IMG/VR virus record: IMGVR_UViG_3300037549_000001
Coordinates: 1 to 20,230 of that record
Reading direction: 5' to 3' (one strand)
DNA length: 20,230 nucleotides
DNA from: a virus
Shown: piece by piece, positions 1 to 8,800 of the stretch
Numbering within the stretch: the first letter of the stretch is position 1
Layout: every line of letters begins with the position of its first letter
Notes under the pieces: model-generated
Database searches by the model: none
Told to the model about the DNA's origin: nothing
What the model saw: the letters and a program-made list of their open reading frames with translations, nothing else
Program-made: the position numbers and the translations under genes

Positions 1-3000
1 GGTAGTATTCCAAGGATTTTGAAATTGAACTAGTACTGTATTAGTAGCCCAACTTGTAAGTATTTGAGATATAGTTTGAGTTGTACCGAGGTATTGCATT
101 GATACAGTAAGGTTAGTATCTACATGTATGTAATCAGTAGTTGTAGCAGAGGTTGCGTATATAGTAGCTGAACATGGAGCGACTGAATTGTTTGTTCCAA
201 AAGATACTATACCTAGATTATATCTATAATCAATAGCTGGTGAATAATATACAATATCAGATTTATGGTAATATCCACCATTATACCAAATACCTTTGTT
301 AACCTGAGGACCTTCTACAGTTCCTGTCTTAGTTGGCCATGATACAGTATCTTGAGCAAAATTCTGAGACTCGTTTAAGAAACTTACTGTACAATAATTA
401 AGCCTAGTCTGAGCATTTGGCCATTGTATACTATTAGTAGTACTACGCAAAATATTATTATCATTAATATATGCTGCAATAACACCGCCTAAAGCATAGT
501 TTGAACCTATCCAATTTGTTGGATCGCTAGAAGGCCCTCCTAACACTGCTGGTACATTAGTATTAATACACTTCCAAAAATCGATATTATTGTTGGAATC
601 AGTATATTGAACCACATCATCCATATTATATATAGGGGTAGTTGGAGGCGTGCTTGATAAATAAGTTTGATCTCCATTTAAACCATACACATATGGGTAT
701 ACTAAGCTTAGCTTGTATTTTCCACCAGACCATATTAACTCTGCCATACCCATAGTATTAAGTATTAAATTAATATTATCACGTATAGCCTTAGAGGTAT
801 CAATCCCCATATTGCATTCATAAAGAGGAAGATCCCTATAAAAGGATTCATTAGCAGTATTAAACTGTGCAGTTTTAGAGCTACTAACTATATTTACTGG
901 TGTGCCTCCCAAAGTCATAGATACCTGAAAGATACTCGAACCAGGCACAGCATTAACTACATAATAAGCTGTAGAAGCATCAACCAAAGCACCAGGCATA
1001 TTAGTAGTAAACTTATTAGTATCACCTACCATTGCATTTTCAAAAGTTATTGAATCCCCATTTGCATAACCATTAAAGATAATAGCCCCTGTAGTAGGAT
1101 CAACGTTACTTGCTGGTGTAATGCTTGGATTTACCCTATTAGTATAACCATTAGCATACTGCAATGTAGTGGTAGCTGGTTGAGCAGCATTCCAATTTGT
1201 GTAACTTGTATCAAATATAATAATGGCTGCCCCATTTCCAGATGCTGTGGTTACATGAGTAGATGTATTATATAAAATTGATACAAAACCTAAATCCACT
1301 TTTACCCTTGGCACTTTGGCTTTCCAAAGTTTACCACTAGAGGGCGCATTTCTTTTAACTATAATATTACAAACTAAGGAGGCTTTATAAAATGACTCGT
1401 AGTCTAATGAATCTTTAGAAAGACCTCTTCCATATAAAGGGTTCAATAAATAATCTAGTAACACTAATGCTGGATTATTATAATATACACGATCTGAACT
1501 TAATGCATAGTTAAATAAAGGTAAATTATTAGCATTACTAACAGCATTGATTGCTGCTGGGCTATTATATATACCAATTAAAGAAGCTGTAGTTGTGCTA
1601 GACCAAGTACCTAACCCTAAAGATTTTTCTAAAGCTGTACCACCTTCAATAATACTACCAGGTGATGTATTTTGAACAATATTAGAATCATTTCTAGTCG
1701 ATATAGTTTGTGTAAAGGAATATAAGGATTGACCAGATGATCCATTACCAGGTGTCATTGTCCAACTACCAATAGATAATGTCTGTGAACCGGACCAATT
1801 ATAGCTGAATGTAGTATTTGGTACAGTAGGCGTTGTTGATGACCACTGATAAAGAGCTAACGAGATACTCTTTACAATATACTGTAATTCCATACCTTCT
1901 AAATAAAACTGTAGATTAGGTATCCCTTGAAACTGTGGACCGTTAGAATTATTTCTATCAATATAATGCACAGAAGAGGCATAACAAACATCATAAAATA
2001 TAGCGTTTAGTCTAGATTGATCATTTACGGCAGTATTGGGATTAGCTAATGCACCCTCTAAATTAACTGATAGCCTTTGCCCAAAACTTCCAGAACCTCT
2101 AAATAACGAACTATCATAGGTCTTATTATCTACATCTATTTGACATATATTATGTATACCACCAAAACAAATAGCTTGTTGTACTAATAAGAATTCGTGA
2201 TTATTCCCAGTACCGGTATTTGTACCCCCTTTTATACCATAGGTTATACCTGCAGGTACTATTGTTCCACGTCCAATTGTAGAAGATGGGTTGTAGGTTG
2301 CAACTATTCCTGGAGTATTTAAATTATTATTAAATAATTGAAAGCTATTTGTTATAATATCTAATCCAGAGATCTGTGAAAAAGAACTTAAATAATGGGC
2401 TGTACCTGATCCTGTTGGTATGTTTGTGTTAGTCATCACAAAGCTAGTACCTACTGTATTATTTGGAGCTCCTATTAATGTAAAATCAGTTAGCGTAGTT
2501 CCTGGTATATAAGCACCATTTGATGAATATTTTCCAACAGTATTAGTACCTCGACTTACTATAGTATATGCTCGACCCGGAACCATATTTAATTGTCCCG
2601 GTGCAGGGACAGCATTATATAATGTATTTGTAGTCGTAGCATTGAATAGATAGGTATTTATAGTAGCAGAAGATTCAGTATCAATCCACAAATCTCCATT
2701 AATCATACCATAATGAAGCTCTGCAGTGTTCCTGTCACCACCATAAAATATATTATTTACTTTATGTGCACTAGCTGAAGTAAATCCTGAAAGGCCTAAC
2801 CCAAATAGTGAAATGTTAGTATATCCAGTGCCTCCCATAATATAAAGGTGAAATGGGAATACTACCTCATTTGTCTTTATCCAAAAATCATTTGCAGAAA
2901 TGCCTACTGGAATAGAATTAACATCAGTTACAGATTGAGCAACAAAATTACCCCAGCCACTTGATTTACTATAAGAAGAAGGTATATTAAAAGGTAATGG

Positions 3001-3372
3001 GTAAGTAGTATTATAATTAAAATATACTTTACTGTTTGGATAGTTAAGGTATAAAGTATTTATTATTGATGCAAAAATAGCTTGTATATTTTCATTAGTA
3101 CTATTCCAAGTATTTGCAGTGTATTGATATACACGAGTACCTCCTACGAGATTACGCCCATAACATACAGGAATCTGTGCAGAATTACCTGATGTTGTCA
3201 ACTGTAGTCCTTTTGCTGCATTAGCTTGAGCATCAGCTTGTGCTTGCATTGCGGCTTGACGAGCACGCATATTAGCCGCAGCTATTTGCTGCATTACCAC
3301 TGCTGCAGTGAATGCTACAGCTGCCCAGCTAAAAGTTGCGTATCCAACAGAGTAAGCTACTATACTTGACAT
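1..3372 (-). CDS. Tail tip / host-specificity protein J-like, partial (C-terminus beyond left edge)
   Basis: This is the central tail-tip protein that contacts the host receptor and closes the distal end of the tail. I read the frame triplet by triplet from the ATG at 3372 to base 1: 1124 codons with no stop, so the gene is cut by the window edge. The start has a strong Shine-Dalgarno (GGGAGG, 8-9 nt before ATG) and overlaps the end of the SET gene by 13 bp. The N-terminus has a hydrophobic helix followed by an Ala/Gln-rich helix. About residue 66 is the J-family signature PVCYGRNLVGGTRVY, and about residues 631-649 NPALVLLDYLLNPLYGRGL, a signature also typical of J/phage-tail_3 proteins. Between and after these are Asn/Thr/Ser-rich beta-type segments expected of tail-fibre-like domains. 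Family known, receptor unknown. Confidence 0.85.
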   Translation of the reverse strand, partial: MSSIVAYSVGYATFSWAAVAFTAAVVMQQIAAANMRARQAAMQAQADAQANAAKGLQLTTSGNSAQIPVCYGRNLVGGTRVYQYTANTWNSTNENIQAIFASIINTLYLNYPNSKVYFNYNTTYPLPFNIPSSYSKSSGWGNFVAQSVTDVNSIPVGISANDFWIKTNEVVFPFHLYIMGGTGYTNISLFGLGLSGFTSASAHKVNNIFYGGDRNTAELHYGMINGDLWIDTESSATINTYLFNATTTNTLYNAVPAPGQLNMVPGRAYTIVSRGTNTVGKYSSNGAYIPGTTLTDFTLIGAPNNTVGTSFVMTNTNIPTGSGTAHYLSSFSQISGLDIITNSFQLFNNNLNTPGIVATYNPSSTIGRGTIVPAGITYGIKGGTNTGTGNNHEFLLVQQAICFGGIHNICQIDVDNKTYDSSLFRGSGSFGQRLSVNLEGALANPNTAVNDQSRLNAIFYDVCYASSVHYIDRNNSNGPQFQGIPNLQFYLEGMELQYIVKSISLALYQWSSTTPTVPNTTFSYNWSGSQTLSIGSWTMTPGNGSSGQSLYSFTQTISTRNDSNIVQNTSPGSIIEGGTALEKSLGLGTWSSTTTASLIGIYNSPAAINAVSNANNLPLFNYALSSDRVYYNNPALVLLDYLLNPLYGRGLSKDSLDYESFYKASLVCNIIVKRNAPSSGKLWKAKVPRVKVDLGFVSILYNTSTHVTTASGNGAAIIIFDTSYTNWNAAQPATTTLQYANGYTNRVNPSITPASNVDPTTGAIIFNGYANGDSITFENAMVGDTNKFTTNMPGALVDASTAYYVVNAVPGSSIFQVSMTLGGTPVNIVSSSKTAQFNTANESFYRDLPLYECNMGIDTSKAIRDNINLILNTMGMAELIWSGGKYKLSLVYPYVYGLNGDQTYLSSTPPTTPIYNMDDVVQYTDSNNNIDFWKCINTNVPAVLGGPSSDPTNWIGSNYALGGVIAAYINDNNILRSTTNSIQWPNAQTRLNYCTVSFLNESQNFAQDTVSWPTKTGTVEGPQVNKGIWYNGGYYHKSDIVYYSPAIDYRYNLGIVSFGTNNSVAPCSATIYATSATTTDYIHVDTNLTVSMQYLGTTQTISQILTSWATNTVLVQFQNPWNTT

Positions 3373-4301
3373 ATTTGTTTCCTCCCATTTAGGATGAGAG
3401 CATCCCTATAGTTAATTGTAATTTCTTCACCTTTTAAACCACCTTTACATCCGCTAATATTCCTCAAAGCTACTAAATTTACATCACCATTATATGTCTT
3501 TTTCATAATAGCATTTGGTGAATGTGAATGATTAGTATATCTTCCAGCAATAGTCCTGCAGTTATTTATTCTAGCAGGTGCAATTATCTCCCCACTAACA
3601 ATATTAGCTGTAGCAAACAAACCTTGCCCATGTATCGGAGACTTAGAAAGTAATAACTTATAGCTTCCAAAAGGTAACTCTATAAGATCACCTTTAAAGT
3701 TTACTTCTTTTTCTGCTTGTTCTGGAGAAATACCAAATTCTTTTAGAATACTAAAATATGAATTTCTGTCTTTCTCTTTTGTTTTATAATCACATAATAA
3801 ACTATTGGATACCCTTTCTTTCCATTCAGGGCTTTTATCAAATAATATTTCCTCAAGTTTCTCTATATCTGTTTCTTCTGTAGCGAATATATTTAACCAA
3901 ACAGTATCTTCAATAACGTAACCAACTTTACGACCAGGTTTTCCTATAAAACGTAAAGGTGCGGCCATTTCAATAAGTTTACCTTCAATTAGCATAGATA
4001 CTTTACCTTTAAGCATTATATTAAGGTGTTCAAATCTTTGCTTATGCCCAAGTGCAATATTACCTGCTTTCATATGTAGTTCCCTTGTATAAATACCTGG
4101 GCTAAAACTATGAATTACAGGGGCTTCTTCTTGTTCTAATTTTATAGAAATAGCTTCAAATTTACAAAGCTCTTCTTCAGAACCTGTAATTAACATTGTA
4201 GATCCTACCCAAGAAATTAGCCGATTTTTATCATACAATGCGGGGTTTGTATTCTTCGGCATACTCGCTAATGTCTCTTGTTTACCTTCAGAGATAATCA
4301 T
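3360..4301 (-). CDS. Cupin-SET domain fusion protein (putative protein-lysine methyltransferase)
   Basis: 313 residues with two recognisable domains. Residues about 72-141 look like a cupin barrel (RELHMKAG, then GHKQRFEHLNIMLKG with H86 and H92, and a second strand set ending EDTVWLNIFATEETD). Residues about 213-300 carry SET-domain signatures in order: IHGQGLFAT (224-231), RYTNHSHSPN (254-263) and GEEITINYR (291-299). NHS and the GEE..xxY motif are the S-adenosylmethionine/lysine-pocket motifs of SET methyltransferases; Y298 is in the place of the catalytic tyrosine. There is no post-SET zinc cysteine cluster. The start overlaps the upstream stop by 4 bp (ATGA) and the end overlaps the J start, so it is co-translated with tail-tip genes. 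The substrate is unknown: a virion protein or an injected/host protein is inference. M14 is an alternative start. Confidence 0.8.
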   Translation of the reverse strand: MIISEGKQETLASMPKNTNPALYDKNRLISWVGSTMLITGSEEELCKFEAISIKLEQEEAPVIHSFSPGIYTRELHMKAGNIALGHKQRFEHLNIMLKGKVSMLIEGKLIEMAAPLRFIGKPGRKVGYVIEDTVWLNIFATEETDIEKLEEILFDKSPEWKERVSNSLLCDYKTKEKDRNSYFSILKEFGISPEQAEKEVNFKGDLIELPFGSYKLLLSKSPIHGQGLFATANIVSGEIIAPARINNCRTIAGRYTNHSHSPNAIMKKTYNGDVNLVALRNISGCKGGLKGEEITINYRDALILNGRKQICQV

Positions 4302-4912
4302 GGCTTACCCCACAGCATTGCTACTGGTAATGAACCAGCGTAAACCATATTATAAGCTGTATCTGTCGTACCTATAGGTAATCTTTGTGCAGAAGAATCT
4401 GATGAGGTATATAGTGACTTGGTCATACCTAAACTAGCCATCGGAGAAGAGCATTCAATTACTGCTATTACTGTACCATTAGTTGGATCAACAGTATAGC
4501 CTTGTGTGTCCACTATACCTTGAAAACCCACTAATATGTCCTCCATATTAATTAAAGGTTCTCCATAGTTAGCACCATTTAATGTTGTATTAGGTATTGT
4601 ATTAAAGAACCCTGTGTAAAAAGTTACTTGGGAGCCGGTTATAACACTTTCGAATAAGGCCCTTTTAGAAAATGTAGGATCTGCATAACTTATTTTATAA
4701 GAAGACCTATCGGTGATATTTGTTATTTTTGGTGGATCAATACTTAATAGTCCATTATTAGCCGAAAAGGTACCTATAGAGGGCAAGGCTATATCAAAAC
4801 CTGCTGTGGTATCTAATAATTGTACTGTTGGGGTAGTGACTTGGACCATTATAAATGGTTTAAGTTCTGGTTGTGATATAAGCTGTAAAACAGCTGCACT
4901 TAATTTTCTCAT
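4298..4912 (-). CDS. Minor tail / tail-tip protein
   Basis: 204 residues, placed between the tape measure block and the J-like protein, where lambda-type phages encode tail-tip hub proteins (M, L, K, I). The start has AAGG 6-7 nt upstream and lies 11 bp after the previous gene. The central part (VGFQGIVDTQGYTVDP, then VIECSSPMASLGMTKSL, then QRLPIGTTDTAYNMV, ending VAMLWGK) resembles the beta-rich minor tail proteins of proteobacterial siphophages in which a barrel domain is followed by a C-S-[SP] strand and a conserved D-x-x-x-x-x-V-Y tail. That family link is from memory and approximate. There is no NlpC/P60 peptidase signature and no Cys cluster, so it is not a lambda K, nor a clear L (iron-sulfur) homologue. 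Role as a baseplate/hub component is inferred from position. Confidence 0.6.
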   Translation of the reverse strand: MRKLSAAVLQLISQPELKPFIMVQVTTPTVQLLDTTAGFDIALPSIGTFSANNGLLSIDPPKITNITDRSSYKISYADPTFSKRALFESVITGSQVTFYTGFFNTIPNTTLNGANYGEPLINMEDILVGFQGIVDTQGYTVDPTNGTVIAVIECSSPMASLGMTKSLYTSSDSSAQRLPIGTTDTAYNMVYAGSLPVAMLWGKP

Positions 4913-4923
4913 ATTATACCTTA

Positions 4924-5715
4924 CTAATAGTTAACAGCTTCTATTAATTTAATAGAGCCTGGGTCACTTAATACACCATCCACAAATTTCATACCAAGAA
5001 CAGCAGCATTATCATACATAGCATACATCGTAACAGAATCGCCATAATTAACAAAGACTGAAGGTGTAGCTATTGCTGCAGTACCCATTTGTTTTTCCTT
5101 TCTAAGTGAAGGGGAGATAGTTATATCGACACTGTAATAACTTCCCGCAGTTACACCTGAAGGTAAATATGATGTTATACTAGGGGCTACAGATACGGCT
5201 GTTACAAGATAAACCTTAGTATCTAACTGAGAGCCTGTTTCAGAAAATGATATAAATTCTCCAGGGTACATTGTAAGAGAGGCACCTGTTAAGTTAATAA
5301 CCCTTAGCTTATTTTCATTTGCTTGATAATCTCTGTAGGATGTTAAAGAAGACCCATAAGGATTACTACCAACAGATACTAATGCTAATACTGAAGGCCA
5401 TCCATGAGAGTATGGGTTTGTATATTTAGTCCTTAATGCATTAGACGGTTGTGGCATTCTTATCCCAAATACACTACCATAACCATTAGATACACTATGT
5501 GTTAAATAATTTGTACTTCCATTGGTTGGTTCAAAATTAGCTTCAATCTCCCAACGCTGTACATTTTGATTACTTGCCTTTCTTCCTAAATTCATTGTAT
5601 CCTGCACAAATGAAGGCTGATTACTCACGATAGATAAGGGTGTAGAGAAATTAAGAAGAATTTCTGAATCTAGCCCTGTATTGTTCGCACTATTTAATAT
5701 ACCATATTCACTCAT
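4924..5715 (-). CDS. Minor tail protein, possibly distal-tail-like
   Basis: 263 residues, the first gene after the tape measure, with a clear Shine-Dalgarno (AAAGGA, 6 nt before ATG). The sequence is beta-rich with many Ser, Thr, Tyr and Asn residues and no membrane segment or enzyme motif. The segment VQRWEIEANFEPTNG, followed by a stretch on the distal side with YPGEFISFSE and TKVYLVTAV, is like proteins that form a ring at the tail-tube end and then a carbohydrate-binding-like or beta-sandwich domain. I do not recognise a precise family. The position directly after the tape measure is where the distal tail protein (or lambda M) normally lies, so a tail-tip ring role is likely but inferred. 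Confidence 0.6.
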   Translation of the reverse strand: MSEYGILNSANNTGLDSEILLNFSTPLSIVSNQPSFVQDTMNLGRKASNQNVQRWEIEANFEPTNGSTNYLTHSVSNGYGSVFGIRMPQPSNALRTKYTNPYSHGWPSVLALVSVGSNPYGSSLTSYRDYQANENKLRVINLTGASLTMYPGEFISFSETGSQLDTKVYLVTAVSVAPSITSYLPSGVTAGSYYSVDITISPSLRKEKQMGTAAIATPSVFVNYGDSVTMYAMYDNAAVLGMKFVDGVLSDPGSIKLIEAVNY

Positions 5716-5774
5716 AAATTTTCCTTTATTAGTCTTATTATAAAATATCCTTAGAATGGGTACTTTACAATAAG

Positions 5775-5793
5775 GGCTGTATTATAAACAGCC
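5775..5793. other. Hairpin in the tape measure / minor tail gap
   Basis: GGCTGT and ACAGCC form a 6-bp stem with a 7-nt AT loop between the tape measure stop and the next gene's start. The T-rich tail is better on the plus strand (TTCTTATTATATT) than on the minus strand (CTTATTG), so as a terminator it would act on antisense transcripts. In the minus-strand mRNA it may instead be a processing or stability element. A TATAAT hexamer lies on the minus strand at 5737-5742, but no -35 at normal spacing. Confidence 0.4.
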
Positions 5794-5807
5794 TTCTTAT
5801 TATATTA

Positions 5808-8800
5808 TTAATATGAAGTGAGCATATTACCCAATTCACGATTTTGAGCATTAACACCAGAAGCTATCTGTGGAATCATAGCCTGAATTTCTTTGCGGGT
5901 CTGCGTACTAATATCACCTGTAACATTTATATGAAATGTTGAATTTTGAGTTTTATTAGCTGCACTTGCCGCTGCTGCATTCTTAGCAATATTAGCTTTT
6001 GTAGAATCAGGAACATATCCTACAGGTGTTACAGAATTAGCATTAGTATTATTTATTAAACCGCCTAATGCAAACTTAGGTATCTTTCCTTTTGTATTAA
6101 TTGATTCAAGAAGGCCTCTATGATTAGCAGTAGAAGCAGCATTTACAACAAATTCACCATTAGATAGCATAACAGGTATACTATCAGAAGTTCCAGAACC
6201 TGGCCCAGTAATATGACCCCCTGTAGCAGCAGTAGTACCAAATATACTCATAAGATTAGTTACTGCAGATGCTGCTTGCACACCTGTTTGAGCTGCCCCT
6301 AATACATTACCTAATGCAGAATTGCTAGATACACCAAAGTCATTTGCTAATGTTCCTATACTACCTGCACCACTACCTATCTTACCAATAGCTTGATTAG
6401 TTGAATCTAAACTTTTAGTTAGATTATTAGTATTAGAATCATTATTACTATTTTGAGAAGCTACGGCATCATCAGATATTTTCTGCTGAGCAAAATTGGT
6501 AGATACTGATTTAGGATCTGCAGGGTTTGGCACTTGGAATTCAGACATGGTTTTCTTAGTATTCATCATACTATCGAAGCTGCCATTCTTAACGTTGTCT
6601 AATAATCCTTTAAATTGGACACTATTATCACCCATGCCTAGCGGAGCTGTAAAATCACCTGATGGTATATTTATATTACTTGTAGCAGCATTTAGACTAG
6701 AATCTCCATTGATGGTTGGCACAACAGTGCTATTTGTATTAACATCGGGTGTTTTTGTTTCTGGTACTTCAACTTTTGGTGTAGGAGTATTAGCAGTTTT
6801 AGCTGTATTTACAGCAATAGTCTTTAATTCCGTAAGAGAAGCTGCTATATTAACTTCCATATTACCATAATCTGTGAAATCCTTTTTATTGCTCACATTA
6901 GCTAACCCAGAGAAATCATGACCTTTTTGAAATTTCTTTATAGCTTCATCATTACTAGCAAGTGCTTTATCTCTGGTTTTTTGTTCATCAGACTTAGGAT
7001 GCAATAAATCAGTCAATTTATCACCTAATGATTTACCTATACCTCCAACACCACCATACATACCTCCGAATAATTTATCCATTTGAAGATTAGATGAAAC
7101 AGTATTAACAAAAGAAGATGTACCTGTATGTAAAAGAGAACTTGAGAATTCATCCCTAGTATTAATAAATGCATGATAATTCTTATCATTTCTAGCTCTT
7201 TTAATTAAGGCTTCAGTAATATCTCCAGAGAATTTCTTATTAAACTCACCACCTGCTGCTGTACCATCTGCTGTAGGGTCTGCAAAACCTCTAGCTCCTG
7301 ATTTACTTGATGCAATACTACCTAGCAGGTCTTTGGCTGCTTTAGTAGAGTCACCGTGAGCTTGTTTTCCAGCAAATGTAACAGAATCTTTAGTAGCTTC
7401 CATTGAATCAAATAATCTATCTAAAGTAGATAGCTGATCAGCAGTCATACTGTTTAAAGCTTCAGAGTTAAGGTTAATAGTATTTAAGAAATCCTTATCT
7501 CCATTAGAGTCTAATTTCTTTGATATAGTTTTGTATATATCTAAAGTAGACGCTTGTGATAATAAATTAGTCCCATTAGGTTGACCAATGGCATCATTAT
7601 AACCTGCTAATGCATTCTTCTTATTAAAATCAGCCTTATCAATATTTATTTGATTACCTGAGCCCTTGGCAGCTATTAAATCCTCTTCAGCTTTCTTTAA
7701 TTCCTCAACTAGCAGTGGAAGCTTATTACGACTTTCTTGGGACATATTATTATAAGTACCTTTGGAGATTGGTTTAACATCTTCCCCATATTTACTTATA
7801 AAGTTACCTTCCTTATCTTTTGACCCTAACTGTTTATTTAGATACCCTATAAAAGCATCAACAGTTTTAAGTTGCAATGCATTACTTGTTATAGTTGGAG
7901 TTGTTACTGATGGTGCAGCATTAATGATTCCAAACATTTCCCCTATTTTCTTAAATGCATCTTCAAGCATTTCAAAATTAGAAGGGCCAATCATACTTTG
8001 TACTGCATCCTTTATCCAAGATAATGCTGAAAAGAATTTCAACTTTAGATCTTCTATTTCTGAGATAGCCTGTTTAGGTACTGTACTAATATTTTTGCTA
8101 TCAAATATTTCAGATAAATGATTTTTAGTTTCTTCTCTGGGGTTATTAGATACACCTCTATTACCGCCGTTATAAAAAGCTACTGCCTTCTTATAATCAC
8201 CATTAAATAGTTTTAAATTATCCGCAAGTAAATGTGCAGAGGCTTTCAGATTCTTCGCAGCATCATCAAAGTCCTTTTCTTCTAACCCGTACTTCTTACC
8301 TGTAGCTGGCATAAACTGACCAAGACCTCTCGCCCCTGCTGATGATAATGCATGTGTATCCCAATTAGATTCTACTTCAATCATCTTCTTGAAAATATCT
8401 GCATCTATTTTAAATTCAGCAGCAGCTTCTTCTGCAAGTTTTTTATATTTAGCTACATCCTCAGGACTAGAAGGTGTTCCATTAGCAAAATGCCCAAACC
8501 CTTTAGGTTCATACCCATGATTTATTAAATCTAAAAGATGCCTATGTTTGTATGCTGCGTTTGCATTAACAACAAACTCTCCATTAGATAACATAGCAGG
8601 TATAGCATCTTGCTTTGGTCCACCTGGGCCTACTATATACCCACCTTCTGCGAACTTGTGATTAAATCCAGCTGATACACCTTTTTCAGATATCGATGCT
8701 TTAAATGAGCCACTCTTATAGTCTATAGAATTCTTTATAAGATTAGCAGATATAGAATCCGCTATTTTAGCTGAATGCATAGCAGCTATAGCTGCGGCTG

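Noticed and set aside
5735-5745. TATAAT on the minus strand upstream of the minor tail gene as a sigma-70 promoter
   Set aside because: No -35 hexamer at 15-19 bp; in AT-rich DNA the hexamer is expected by chance.
6496-6870. Plus-strand open frame within the tape measure gene, and similar plus-strand frames at 7762-8121, 10183-10401, 10453-10662, 10978-11235 and 13051-13299
   Set aside because: They are antisense to a clear long tape measure gene, lack known motifs and read as hydrophobic Val/Leu/Ser mirror sequences.
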